A DNA stretch of 64,000 nucleotides from Euryodendron excelsum (GCA_033060915.1 CM065388.1:26371001-26435000); one strand, 5' to 3'. Counted from the first letter of the stretch, positions 9,355 to 21,826 are shown. Program-made: numbers and translations. The notes: generated by a model not told the origin, from the sequence alone.

Positions 9355-12300
9355 TGTCGCGCCCAATTTTTTGCACTCGAGGAATACTCACACAAGCGGG
9401 AAAAATGTTGTACTCTCTCGTTAGAACTCACCCTCCTAAAAGAATGAGTGCGACTAGATTTGAATTGAAAAATTGGTTTGAATAAAGGGCTTTTGAAAAA
9501 GATTCGGAGTCGCCACCTAACTTGATTAAGGTGAGTTAGGTCACCTAAAAACTAAGAATAATCCGAAGACTACACTTAGGGTTTTTGGAAAACAATTTTG
9601 GAAAACATCCTCAAGAGAGGGTTTTTAGGAAAACAGGTTGTTTGGCAACCTTTGGAAAACATTTAGCCCTTTTTAGAAAAATAACTCCTTTTAGCCTTTG
9701 AAATCAGTGATCCTAAGTTCAGAGGTTGGTTACGTGTAGGGAAGATGCACTAAGCTATTACCCTACCTCGCCCTTTCGGTACCTACATGTCAATCTACCC
9801 TAGATTCACCTATGAGAGTCTTTAATCAACATGTGTTCAACCCTATCCACTTTAGAAAAACAATGCTTGAAAAGAAACTAACATGATGCATGATATGCAA
9901 GTGCAATAGAAGAGAATTGAAAAATAGATTTGGAAAGAGATTAATTTGATTTGAAAATAGATTTGAAGAGATGGAATTGAAATTAAAAAGTTTGAAAATT
10001 TGAAAATAGAAATTTGAAAATAGAAATTTTGAAATTCGAATTTTGAAAATAGATTGGAATTTGGGATTTGAAAATATGGAGACGGCACCCATGAGGGTGA
10101 AATTGAAAGTTTGAAAAGTATTGTGACCGCACCTATGAATGTTGCCTACGTATCCCTTTGGGGGAATCAGGTCAGTCGTAGTTCGGACCGGAGTCCGATT
10201 GAAAATTGATTGATTTGAAGAGAGAGATTGGATTGCAAGAAAGAGATTGAATTGAAAATTGGATTTGATTTGAAATTAGGAGAGGAGATTGGAAATTGAA
10301 ATTGAGAAGATTGGACTTGCTTTGGAAAGATTGATTTTGGAAAGACTTGGTTGTGGAAAGATGGAGGTTTAGGAAACCTAGACTTAGGAAAGATAGGAGA
10401 CCTAGGAAAGACTTGAGATTAAGAAAGATTGGATTGGAATGTTAGATTTGGAAGATTTAGAAAGATTTGGAAACTTGGAATTTAGGAAAGATTTGGATTA
10501 GGAAAGTTTCGAATTAGGAAAGTGTTATTTTCGGAAAGTTTCATTTTTGGAAAGTTTTGAAATGGGAAAGTATTGAATTTAGAAATGTTTTGAGTTTAGG
10601 AAAGTTTCATTTTTGGAAAGTTTTGAATTAGGAAAGGTTTAGGTTTAAGAAAGTTTCAACTTAGGAAAGTGTTGTTTTAGGAAAGGTTTTGAAATTTGGA
10701 AGTTTTGAAAATAGGAAAGTTTTGAATTTAGAAAGTTTTGAAATAGGGACGTTTTGAAAATTGGAAAGTTTCGTTTTTGGAAAGGTTTGAAAAAGGGAAG
10801 TTTTCAACTTAGGAAATGTTTGAATTAAGAAAGGGAAAGTTTTGAATTAAGAAAGCTTTGAGTTTAGAAAGTTTTGAATTAAGAAAGCTCCATTTTAAGA
10901 AAGGTTTTGAAAAAGGAAAAGTTTTGAAAATAGGAAAGTTTTGGATTTGGAAAGATGTTGAAGTTTTGGAAAGATTTAGAATTTAGAAAGCTTGGAAGTT
11001 TAGAAAGATTTAACTTAAGAAAGTTTTAGAGTTTAGAAAGATTTAAGATTTTAGAAAGTTTTAGAGTTTTAGAAAATCTTGAAATTAAGAAAGGTTTGAA
11101 TTTAGGAAAGGTTTAAAAGCTTGAATTTAGAAAGTTAAGATTTGGAAAGGGGGTTGAATTAGGAAAGATTTTTATGTTCAAGTTTTTGGAAACTTAGGGT
11201 TTAGGAAAGTGGAAGTTTAGGAAGGATTTGAATTAAGAAAAAAGTCGGATTAGGAAAGGATTGGATTTTGTTTCTAAAAGGGAAGGTTTGATTTCGTTTC
11301 AAAAAACGGAGGATAGGATCTAGTTTCCTAAATGGGGAGATTGGATTTGGTTTCCTAAAGCAAAGGTTTGATTTTGTTTCCTAAAGGGAAGATTTGATTT
11401 GGCAAGGATTTGGAAAGGGAGGTTTTAGAAACCCTAGATTTGAAAGTGTAGAATTTTAACGTAGAAAATAGGTTTTGGAAACATGTATAGTTTTGATGTA
11501 GAAAACAAGAGGTTTTGGAAACCAAGGTTTGGGGCAAAATTTGAGAACCATGTTTTTCGGAGGAAAATTAGGGTTTCCTAATTGCGGGTTCTAGGGCTTG
11601 ACTTGGGCTCTAAGGAAAGAGTTTTTGAAAAGTGCGTCTTTGGAAATGAAGGTTTTCTAGAAGGGAATCCTAGGGAGGAAGTTTTGGAAAGATTTTTGGA
11701 GAGAGTTTTTGGAAAAAGATTCAAAAGATAAGGAGTTTAAGAAAGTGTGTTTTGAGAAATGTAAATTTTAGAAGGAAAATCCTAGAGAGGAAATTTCTAG
11801 AAGAAAGATTTTGGAAAGAAAGTTTTTTAAGAAAGGTTTTTGGAGAGAGTTTTTAGGAAGGTGAATCTAAGGAGTGTTTTTAGAAAGTGAATTTTGAGGA
11901 AAAGATTTTGGAAAGGAGTTGAAAAAGAAAGCTTTGAAAAATATATTTTTGGAGGGAGTTTTTGAAAACAATTTTGGAGAGGAGAGTTTTAGGAAAGTAT
12001 GTTGAAAAAGAGATTTTTAGGAAGGGATTTTTAAAGAGAGAGAGTTTTGGAAAGTATGAAACATCTCACTTTCCTAAAGCGATTCTAGCCATAAGAGGGC
12101 TAGAACCACTTTAAAAAAGTGGTTTTAGAAAACAATAAGATTTGAAAATATAGACCAAAAATGTCACTTTTAATGTAACACTTTCCTAAAGCAACCCTAG
12201 CCATGGAAAGGCTAGAATCACCCTAGGATAAGGATTTTGAAAACAAGTTTTTGAAAAAGAGATTTTGATGCAATTTTGAAAACAAGTTTGAAAACGATTT

Positions 12301-12940
12301 TGAAAACGAGTTTAAAAACGAATTTTGGAAGATGCAAGATTATAATATGCACAATGCAATTTGAGGTCGTGAACATACAAGGTTAAGGCTTCACCACATA
12401 ATCAAGGGGGCCGGACCCACGTGGTCTTTGGTTAGACTAGAAGAAAGCCCCCGACACGGTGACTCTCTAATAGCCCAATCCTACACATGGACCGGGTATC
12501 CCCTTGTTTCAAGCATGTAAAGAAAGGGCGGGAAAGAGATGGGAGATTAAAATAGAGAAAACCCAAGTGGGTTAGGAGAGAGAAGAGAGAGGGGAGAAGT
12601 GCGAAAATTTAAATAGGGAGCCTACCGTATGTCTTGTTTATTTTGCACGCCGTGTAGTCTTCAATCTTCGGTCTTCGTCTTGATCTTCTTCTTTGACCTT
12701 CAAGGATTGTCTTCAAGTTTTAGATGGCAGCTCTTCAAGTCTTTAAAGGATGGTTGAAGGCTAGTGTATGAGTGTATGGGAGAGTGTATAAGTGTATAGG
12801 GGGCTAGGGTTTGTGTAGAGTGGCTAGGGTTTGGAAAACCTAGGGAGGCTAGGGTTTAGGAGGTGCTCGAGCTCTGTATATCGAAATATAGGATTTTTAG
12901 GTTCAGTTTGCAAACCCCTTTCATGTTGAATGAGGCTCTG

Positions 12941-12949
12941 TATTTATAG
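12941..12949 (-). promoter_or_regulatory. LTR TATA box (element B 3' LTR)
   Basis: Reads CTATAAATA on the minus strand, in the same context as in the other LTRs ('ataaatacagagcctcattc'). Confidence 0.7.
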
Positions 12950-13896
12950 AGGCAAGAATACACTGGCGCCTGTTGCAATGGCGCTAGGCCAAAATTGCTC
13001 TTGGCGCCACTCCTAGTGGCGCCAGGCCAATTCTTGGGTTGGTGCCACTACTAGTGGCGCTAGCCAGTTAGGAAACTTTATAAGTCGGCAAGCAACGTAT
13101 CTTTGACTAGATTTGGGCGCCTGTACTAGTGACTACCATGCAACTTTTAGCCTGGCTTCACTAGGGGTGACTCCGGAAAGTCTGGGAATGATTTGGAGGA
13201 GCCGGGAATGACCCGGAAGGTCAGAAAGGAGCAGGAACACTTAAAATAGTGTCCTGGAGGTATTTGACTTGAAAAGCGAGGACAAGATGTGTCGGAAAGG
13301 TTGACCGGGCCCTCAGGGGCAAAATGGCCAATCGGACCGGGAAACTGCCAGGACAAACTCGGACTGTCCCAAGAGAAGACTTGGGATCTGGAAACATTAT
13401 TTAGAATGTTCCCAGAGTTGCCAGTTTGATTCCCAAAGCCGGCGTGGTCGGAAAAGGAGACCGGCCTACCAGGGGCAAAACGGTCATTTTGTACCGGGTT
13501 TGCCGGGACTAACTCGGAATGATCCGAAAAGGTAAAGGGGAGTTGAGATTACTATAAAAAGTAGTCTTAGGAGGTTACTGGTTTGATACCCAGAGCCGGT
13601 GTGGTCGAAAAAGGAGACCGGCCCTCTAGGGGCAAAACGGTCATTTTGTGCCAGGTTGGCCGGAACTGACTCGGAATGATCCGGAAAGGTAAAGGAAGGT
13701 TGAGAACACTATAAAAAGTATTCTCGGGACATTATCGGTTTGATACCCAGAGCCGGTGTGGTTCCTGGGGCGTTCGGATGCCTAAGGGCAAAATAGTCAT
13801 CTTGACTGGAAAGTCTCGGAAAATATCCACAGGACAATTTGGACATTTTTCACCAAAGTAGGCCAACAGACACTGGTGTTGACCTGGGTTTTGAGT

Positions 13897-14096
13897 GTTT
13901 CCACCACTCTAACGGTGTGAGTACTTCCACTACTCGGACGGGGTTGATGATTTGTGAGTACTTCCGCTACTCGGACGGAGTTGATGATTTGTGAGTATTT
14001 CCGCTACTCGAAGTATTTCCGCTACTCGGACGGGGTTGATAATTTGTGAGTATTTCTGCTACTCTAACGGTTTTGTGAGTAGTTTTGCTACTCTGA
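13897..14096 (-). repeat. Short 'gagtagcggaaatactcaca' minisatellite
   Basis: Roughly 26-40-bp units containing 'tgagtatttccgctactcgg' on the plus strand, repeated about six times. Similar arrays are at 31625-31850 (B 5' LTR) and 56085-56515 (F). Each unit holds a short inverted repeat (GAGTA...TACTC). Confidence 0.7.
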
Positions 14097-14656
14097 CCGT
14101 CTCGAGGAATAAACTGTCTCGAGAGTGGGACTGGAAGGGGTCTTACCGTCTTTAAAGAGACGTGCCTGGATTGGAACCGTCTCGAGGAATAAACTATCTC
14201 GAGAGTGGGTTTGGAAAGGGGTCTTACTGTCTCCAAAGAGACGTGCCTGGATTGGAACCATCTCGAGGAATAAACTGTCTCGAGAGTGGGTTTGGAAAGG
14301 GGTCTTACCGTCTCCAAAGAGACGTGCCTAGATTGGAACCATCTCGATGAATAAACTGTCTCGAGGGTGGGATTGGAAAGGGGTCTTACCGTCTCTGAAG
14401 AGACGCGCCTAGATTGGAACCGTCTCGAGGAATAAACTGTCTCGAGAGTGGGATTGAAAAGATTTTGGAAAGGACAATGCCCCTAAGGGCATTTTGGTTA
14501 TTTTGCCTCTATTTGGGCCCGACAGGCCCGTGAAGCGATGGAGAGAAGGAATTTAGACCTAGAGAATTGGTTTCGATTGGAATATGCCCACAATGACTTG
14601 AAAACAAGTCTGGACAGAGTGTAGACTGCTGAGCGGTCAAAAATGGGGTGCTTACA

Positions 14657-14679
14657 GCTGCCCCTCTTTTTCTGTCTTT
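14657..14679 (-). promoter_or_regulatory. Polypurine tract (element B), with adjacent hairpin
   Basis: On the minus strand, AGAAAAAGAGGGGCAGC directly precedes the 3' LTR start TGTAAGC, the expected plus-strand primer site. It overlaps a perfect 8-bp stem, TGTCTTTG and CAAAGACA, with a 5-nt loop at 14673-14693. Equivalent tracts precede A's (34802-34824) and C's (50528-50550) 3' LTRs. Confidence 0.8.
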
Positions 14680-14693
14680 GCTTGTCAAAGACA

Positions 14694-15982
14694 AAAAACG
14701 ATAAGAGTAAGCGTCCCATGTTGACCGCGAGGCAGTCGAAGGGACAAACACTGGAAATCTTTCGACAACGGGGGTCGAAAACGGATAATGGGCCAAAAAG
14801 GCCTTCGAAAAAGAGTTTTGGCGGGAAAAAGGGGAAAACTGCCCAGAATTTATAACTGGCGCCTTTGGCAAAAAAGCACTGGCGCCTCTGCTAGTGGCGC
14901 CAAGCTTAAAGTTAAAAACCAGAAAATTTCTGGTTTGAACAGTTACGGGATTTGAAGAGTTTTTGGAGAATCCGAGAGTCTTCAAGTGGAAATCAACTTG
15001 AACCTTGAAGGAGCACACCTTGGGGACCGTGGGTGATTGCCAGAAGGAGTCCACGTCGCCGGAAAAGTCGCCGGAAGTGAAGATTTCGCCGAAGAACTTC
15101 CAAAAGGTGAGTTTTCAAATTTTGTTGATTTTGATGTGTAGAACTTCGTTTCAATCATGTGAATAGTGAAAATTAATGTTTTGATATGTTTTGAACACTT
15201 TGGTGATGTTGTTTTTGCATTTGATGGTTGTTTGATTGAATTTGAGTGATTATATGTAAATGTGTGAAGGGGGTTTTCTGTAGGAATAGGAAATTTGTTC
15301 CTATAAGCATGGGTATTGGGTTTTCTGGCCATGTTTTTGTGCAATATGCCTTAGAAAAATGTGTTTGACAACCGTATGAAGTTTCATGATTTTTTGAAAA
15401 ATAGAAAAATATTTAGAAAATTAGAAAAAATTAGAAAATTCAAGAAATTGATGAAATTTTTAAAGTTTGAAATTTGGAAAAATGCAAGAATATTTTTGAA
15501 AACATTTGAGGTGATTTTGAAAAATTTGGGGAGACTTTTCAAAACCATTGATTTATTTGAAAAATAAAACATGTGTTTTGAAAATTTTGAAAAATTGAAA
15601 AGTGTGCACGGGTGCAGTTGTTATGTGATTGTGACAAAGTGAAGTGCACGTTTTGTGCTTTGTGCTGATGTCATGGGTGTTGTAGGGGCCATTTTAAAAC
15701 AGGACTCTGCCAAAATTTTTTAGAAATTATGAAAAGAGTTGATTAAAGTTTTAAAAATAAAATCTTTTTTTTTTCGGAAGGAAAAAGGCAGAGAACCCTT
15801 GAAATGTGATTTGAAGTTGGAAAATCAAGATGCATGTAGGAATTTTGTTTTGACTTTTCATTCGAAGTTTTTTTTTTTTTTTTATTTGTTGTTGTTTGTG
15901 TTAGTTGTTTATTTTATTTTACTGTTATTTAAACTGCATGGGTGGTATATTAACATCACTTTCCTTGCCTTACCTTTTCAGG
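14694..15982 (+). promoter_or_regulatory. Promoter/5'-UTR region of antisense PMD gene (element B)
   Basis: Contains a GGCGCC palindrome box (about 14850-14915) like that of the LTR promoter. A candidate untranslated first exon ends AAAAG at 15106. A candidate intron of 875 bp, 15107-15981, starts GTGAGT and ends in a pyrimidine tract plus 'ccttttcag', one base before the PMD ATG. The GTGAGT donor context is kept in A (near 34370, minus) and C (near 50090, minus). The middle of the intron is A/T-rich and I see no coding signal in it. The transcription start is unknown. Confidence 0.5.
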
Positions 15983-17828
15983 ATGGCAGATGCAGGTGAT
16001 GACGGTTCTGAGAGTAGGCGTCGCTCGGGGAAGGCGGCCCGGACAGATTCTGCTGGCGGCTCTAATTGATCCAGAGGTAGTCGACGATCTACCGGACGAT
16101 CCTCATCCAGCTAGAGCGGGCAGGGGAGTAGACTACCTGTCGACCCTTTTCCTCCGGTTGAACAGGCTTTTGCCGAGGAGATTGATGCCGAGGAGGAGGT
16201 ACCGGGCCTTAGGGATCAGGTGACCAGCTATGGGAGAGCTTCTTCCAGGCATAGGTAGACAGACGCCGACTTGGGAGTTCTGCAGATACCAGATGTCCCA
16301 CCACTCGGGGATCTGGCCTATCATCCTAGTGTATACTCTAGACAGCATTTGCCACCTCCGCTGGTACATACAGCTTTCCGAGGGGCTGTTCATCAGGTTT
16401 TTGTGACCATGCAGCAGGCTGCCCTATCATACAGTGCCTTCTTGGCAGAGATCGGATTCGGCGCTTTCATGGGATTACAGGTGAACCGCCTGAACCGGCA
16501 TTTAGTACTGGCGTTGGTTGAGCGGTGGTTCGGGGAGACTGGGACCTTCCATTTCATCGGCTTCGAGTTAGGCCCCACTCCTTTAGATTGGGCGATTATT
16601 ACAGGACTCTCCTTTGTCGGCCGACGGATCACCCTACACCCAGTCAGCAGGGACGAGGCCTGTTTGCTGTTGGATTTGCGTCAGCCTGAGCGTTCTGCCT
16701 TTCCAGTCTCTTGAATTAGTCAGGGTGAGCGTACTTTTGCTACTGAGCCATCGCCTGCCAGGCGGGACATCATGAGACGGCGACTTGTGTTGTACATCAT
16801 CTTTAGCTGCTTCTGTAACAACAACAAGTCACTCGTGCCGTGTCGTTTGGTGAGTATAATAGCTGATCTGGGAGCTTTGTCTGAGTTGGACTAGGGGTCC
16901 TTTTCTTTTGGCTGCTTTCTTCGATCGATGCGAGTTCGGACTTCTTCTCGTTGGGGCAGCATGACTAGCTTTTGGCCCTTCCTTGTTTGGTGGAGTTACG
17001 AGTACCTGTCGGTGCGTCATCCTACAGTTGTTGAGGATGATCTCTATCCTTGTGCTTTGAGGTGGGCTCGTGACCGGGTAGCCCAACGATCGGAGATTAC
17101 TGACTTCGTGACGCTCCGGGCTAACCTGGAGTTGATTGAGGCGAGGGATGTGACCTGGCGGCCCTTCATTGGATAAGTCCATTACGAGACAGTCCGGTAC
17201 CTTGTCCCGTTGTCCTTGTCGAGAGTTGCTTTTCTCAGTGATGACACCTGGGAGTCCTACCTTGGAGAGCAACACTGGCGGCAGTTTCATGAGGAGTTTC
17301 GATTAGTAGGAGCTGCACCAGAGTATATGTTTGGAGCCCTGGTGGCCGGAGTGCCCATCCCCTACCAGGAGCGCCAGCCAGGTGCCGAGTTCTTGCTTCC
17401 TCTGGATACGGATTACGCTGCGCACTTTGGAGCCCATTCGATTGGTGCCTTCACCCGATTTGAGGTAGTAGTCGGCGGGTACGCTGTTGGCCAGGAGGTG
17501 GTTGACCTATGGCGCTGTGCTAGAGGATATGTGCCCCAGGCCGAGTTTACTGCTGTGAGAGACCAGAGAGACCGGTACCAGATGGAGCGGGACCAGTACC
17601 AGGCCGAGGTAGCTTCCCTGATGGCTCGGTTATCTCAGATGGGTGGTGGTGGGGTAAGTTATTCTCTCTTTGCTCCTTATTGCTCTGCTGTTGCTTAGCT
17701 CCTTTTGCTTGCGGCTGATTTTGGTTCTATCTTCCCTGCAGGATGGTGGTGCTTCGAGTAGTTATCCACCTCCTCCGATGCCGGGCTTCGGGGATTTTGA
17801 TCCAGATGACATTGACTTCGACCTGTGA
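15983..17828 (+). pseudogene. Plant mobile domain (PMD, MAIN-like) protein gene, antisense in element B, decayed
   Basis: A gene for a ~585-residue PMD (aminotransferase-like, plant mobile domain) protein, opposite to gag. Exon one is 15983-17653, intron 17654-17741 (GTAAGT...TGCAG, 88 bp), last exon 17742-17828. The frame is unbroken except for six stops at 16067, 16112, 16256, 16712, 16892 and 17174. Where A or C can be compared, the stops replace CGA, CAG, CAG, TGG, TGG and TCA. An N-terminal basic/Ser-rich region of about 50 residues precedes the PMD core. Typical PMD motifs are VLALVERWFGETGTFHF and TPLDWAIITGL (about residues 172-215); a coiled coil (about 525-550) and an acidic tail DFDPDDIDFDL follow. 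Arabidopsis PMD proteins MAIN and MAIL1 act in transposon and gene silencing. A role for this copy in countering silencing is only inference. Confidence 0.85.
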
Positions 17829-19819
17829 TAGATGCCCCTTGTGGAGACTTTGATCCTCTTTTGCCCCTGGTCCCTGAGTTATATTTATGTTAGACAGTTT
17901 TATTCTGATATTTTGTACAAAAACGAATGTTTATGGTACTTAGATGGATGGATTGACAGATACATTTATGACTTTTATAGCTAGGCATATGATCAGATGC
18001 ATGTGATGTATGATGACGTTAGATATTTATTCCATGAGTTGATGTTGGTGACTTTAGGGAGTTATATCCCATGTGTGCAAAGCTTATGCTGATTTTTTTA
18101 TTTTTTATTTTTTTTTTTAACATATGCACAAGTTAGAAGTATATTAATAGAATGACACTGGGTGCTGTTAGACTGGTAGTCCTGGGAATGGTAACTCCCT
18201 CCTCTTCGGGGATTTTAGCCTCTCTTTTGGCTCAATCCTACCTCGATTGGATGATAGCACTTTGCACCTTTCTCAACCTCTTGACTGCCCCCCAACTTTC
18301 TATCCTAGGGTTAGTGTATAGGGTTATTGAGCTGAGACTCTCGACTCTCGGGGTTTTAGCAACAACTTACCCAATCTTTGGCAGAGCGATAAGTGGCCAG
18401 TCATTTCAATCCGAGAAGACTTTATTTAGGACCGTGATGTAGGCTAGGTTATGGGGTTTTAGAAACGAAGGGATATGTAGGCTCAAATTTAATGTTGTTT
18501 TCAGCAAGGTTTAGATCCATACTGTCCTTAACCATTTTTCAGTAGGATTAGCATCCCCTTTTTTTTTCTTTTCTTCTTTTTTTTTTTTTTTTTTTTTTAG
18601 CTTTGGCAGCGTATCTAACTCATTTAGATCAAGCAATCTGTTTTCAATCAGAGGGGACTTTAATAGGGTTGTAATGTAGGCCATGGTTTCAGGGTTTTGC
18701 AAGAAATGGTAAAGGCTCAAACCTATTGTACCTACTGGGTTTCCTTGTAACCTAGGATCACCTTTAAATTTCCTTCTTACTTTTGACCATACATTTCTCA
18801 GGGTGAAGATAATCTTTTTCTGTCACCCCTTCTATAGACTTTTTGAGATAAACATGACTTTCTTCTCATTTGATCTTCTCATTATGCTTTTGAAGATAAC
18901 TCAATCATAATTTTCTTCAGGCCTTTCCTTAAAGGATTTTTTTTTTTCTTGCCCCTTGGCAACTCCTTTCTTTTGCTTTTTTCCTCTTTACTTCTTTTCT
19001 TTTCTTTTATGAAACGAAACGATTCTTTAACCCTTTTCCCTTTAACCTTTTCCTTAGTAGTTCAATATACCTAGTGTGGGCGGTGATCCCTAGGCTGGGG
19101 TTTTGTTAAGAAATGATAGGTAGCTCAACGGGTTTGGCAAGGGTTGCTTTTGACTGTATGGGAAATGAAATGAGGGCCTCTCTTCACTTTGAATTAGATT
19201 GCTTGATCCATAGAGCTTTCAACACTATTCTAGCATGATAGAGGTGGACACCACTCCTAGAGTTCTCAACTATTATCTGCCTCAGTGTGGGGAGGACAGT
19301 CTTGGATCAGGGTTAACAAAGAAAATTTTCGTTTGTTGTAAGGCTCTAGGGGTTAAGCAAAGGGAATATGAGCACATTTAGTTATTTATTCTTTATATGT
19401 GGGGAAATGAACGATGGCTCCTCTTCCTCTTGATAAACTGGCCACACATCGCTTAGCCTCAGAGTCTTGCAAGTGCTGCCTTTGGGTAGTATCCTCACTC
19501 ATCCTTATTCTCTCTCTCTGTGGAAGGCTGATCATTTGGCGAGTGGTTGACTCATGCTATCATCCCTTCAAGTTGGATTATTTCATAAGACAAACCATGC
19601 CCCTTACATAGAAAGTAGTCATTATTCCCAGGGAAGACAAGACAACAGGAATGGAATAATAGACTGTCATTTGATTATTATTATTATTTTTATGAAAAGC
19701 ATAAGGTTCTTCAGCAATAAGAAAATGTAAGCATTAATTTAAAAACAATAAGTAAAAGGGATAGAAAGAAAGTGGGTGAAACCACCCCTCTTTTTTACGC
19801 TTGTGCAAGGAACCCATTT
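17829..19819. other. Spacer between convergent PMD and gag genes (element B)
   Basis: About 2 kb with no supported gene, rich in T- and A-runs on the plus strand. An imperfect repeated motif ('actttaat..gtaatgtaggc', then 'aaaggctcaaa') appears near 18410-18490 and 18640-18725 and again in E near 55060-55130. Both genes would terminate here. C has the equivalent spacer at 45903-47801; in A most of it is deleted. Confidence 0.7.
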
Positions 19820-21826
19820 TTAGTACGGCCTTAGGACAATCCCCACATCTTCAACGCTCCATTCGCGACCTGGATCCTCTGCCAAGGCGAGATAAGCAAA
19901 GGCTTCCCCTAGAGCTCCACAGGCGTTGACACTGTTGATGCGGTTGTCAGCCTCCTTCTTGTTTTGTGTAGCGGGTTCTTTTGTAAATAGGGTGACCAGC
20001 TCACCCCCTTCCAATTCGAATGGCTCTGCTTGTGCTCTTGGCTTCTCTATCCTCCAGCTCATTTCTTCATAGTTGTACTCATTTGTAGGCCAATGACTCT
20101 CTAGCAAATGACGTTCAGCCGCGGCATATTTCGAATGTAGAAACTCAGCACCACATCCATCAGCAACCGTGTTTTCAGTAGTCTCATCTCCCAGGAACAT
20201 TAGCTCCTCAATGGGCTAGTTAGAAGCATCAGGCACTTCATCAGGGTTATGGAGATAGATCGGGCATAATGGGAGATCCTCCTCCTAGTCATCTTCTTCC
20301 TCAGTCTCCCAATCGTCCTCATAGTCTTCGGCCTCAGGCTCGTCAAACACTCCCTCGCCCTCCATTTCTACTAGTATCATATTGACGGTGTGATCTGGCA
20401 GAGGGTTAGCAGTCACATTGGGAGTGGGAGCAGGTTTTACCGGCTGCAAATCGATGGTCTTATTGTCGATCAGGTCTTGGAGCTTGTGCTTGAGAGCAAA
20501 GCAACTTTCGGTGTCATGCCCTTGGCCACCTGAATGATATTCACATGTAAGGGCAGCATTAAAGGTTGAGGGTAGAGGGCTTGGTAACGGGCGAGCAGGG
20601 ACGGGCTTCAAGATGTTGTTCTTTAGAAGGCTATGGTAGGCCTCGGTTTGGGTGCAGGCTAAGGCGTCGAAGGTGCGGATACGTCGAGCAGGTCTATTGA
20701 AGTTGGGTCGTGCACCAGCAGGACCGTAGTTTGGGGTTGGAGCAGGCATGGTCAAGGTGGGTAAGGGCAGGACTTGGGGTGATTAGAGTGGAGGTTGGTA
20801 TTGAGGTGGTTGGCTAGGCAGAATAGCAGACACTTCATTTTCCTTCCTGATCGTGCCCCTTGTAGTAGCCACCTTCTTGGCTATGTTGGCAGTATTTTCT
20901 CCGGTCTTGGCATAGGGATCTGTAATTCTTCCTGTCTTGAGGCCATTTTCTATCATCTCTCCCTGCATGATGAGCTCGGAAAAGGTTTTTCCCACGCTTG
21001 TGCAGAGTTTCTAATAGAATATACCTTGAAAAGTATGTACAAACAGTTGTACATACTCCTTCTCTTCCAGTGGGGGGTTTACTTGTGCAGCGACCTCCCT
21101 CCATCTCAGGGCATAGGCTTTAAAGCTCTCCTTCTCACCCTTGCTCATTGTCATCAAGGACCATCGATCAGAAGTGAGGTCGATGTTGTGACGGTATTGG
21201 GCTTTGAACGCGTTGACTATCTCCATCCACGTTGTGATCTTCCTTAAGTCCAGACGAGCGAACCATTGCAGAGCCAACCCTGTGAGGCTGTGTTGGAATA
21301 ACTGCATGAGGAGCTTTGGGTCGTTGCCATGTCCACTTAGTGCTCCCGCGTATAGGCGAAGATGAGCAACGGGGTTACCGGTACCGTCGTACTTCTGGAA
21401 GTCTGGCATTTTAAACTTAGCAGGTTTCGGGTGGTCAGGGAAGAAACAGAGCTCATCATAAGAAGTGAACCCGTAAGCATCGTGGCCATGGAGACTTCGC
21501 AATGAGTCTTCCAATCCTTGGATTTTCAGACTAAGAGGATTTAGAGAGGCCCTCTTTATGGCAAGTGAAAGCAATATGGTCTCTTCTTCTTCCGTGTTGA
21601 CCCCTTTGGCATCTTCCTTAGTCCTCCCAGCATTGTCAGACTGAAGCATGATCCTTGGATTAGCGGGTTCAAGGTCTTTAGATGAAGTCATGGATGATGA
21701 CGGGACTGCAGTAGCATCCTTCATGGCCAGAGTTTGAATGAGTTTGAGCATCTCATCCATCTTAGTCCTCATTTCATTAACTTCCTCTCGAGAGACTTAA
21801 GAGGATTCTTCAAGGTTAGCAGCCAT
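19820..21826 (-). pseudogene. gag: gag of element B, pseudogene (five in-frame stops)
   Basis: Same 2007-nt length as the joined gag of A, no net frameshift, ending Arg-Pro-Tyr-stop. Stops lie at about codon 11 (CAA to TAA), after the 'HTFQGIFY' segment near 21011 (GAG to TAG), in the Pro-rich linker near 20780 (CAA to TAA), and twice in the acidic tail (TGG to TAG, near 20283 and 20219). The gag core and the zinc-knuckle-like C-x2-H-x5-H-x4-C are intact as sequence. The 22-codon upstream extension from ATT (21890-21892) is also open. Confidence 0.9.

Larger units (their letters stand above)
9355..14656 (-). repeat. Element B 3' LTR
   Basis: 5302 bp, reading TGTCGCGCCC...GGTGCTTACA on the plus strand, so the element runs right to left. 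Landmarks (minus strand): U5 PBS-like site 9506-9515, conserved block about 10130-10200, micro-repeat tract about 10200-12350, telo-box cluster about 12795-12870, TATA box 12941-12949, GGCGCC box 12966-13066, four ~156-bp repeats about 13300-13810, short 'gagtagcgg' minisatellite 13897-14096 and five ~81-bp units about 14098-14455. Confidence 0.92.

Noticed and set aside
9355..9485. C-terminal tail of the 652-aa gag ORF in A
   Set aside because: It is translation of the B LTR end after the insertion point; the true gag continues at 32415.
9826..10092. Phe/Asn/Ile-rich small ORFs in LTR micro-repeat DNA (also 5201-5392, 23297-23540, 39045-39344)
   Set aside because: Low-complexity translation of the G-poor tract; several overlapping frames are open in the same DNA.
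13897..14455. CRISPR-like array of regularly spaced repeats
   Set aside because: Eukaryotic LTR minisatellites without unique spacers; units are directly tandem and vary gradually.
18511..18720. Short ORF with a Lys/Glu-rich run
   Set aside because: Produced by a T-rich run read on the minus strand in the spacer; not conserved in C.
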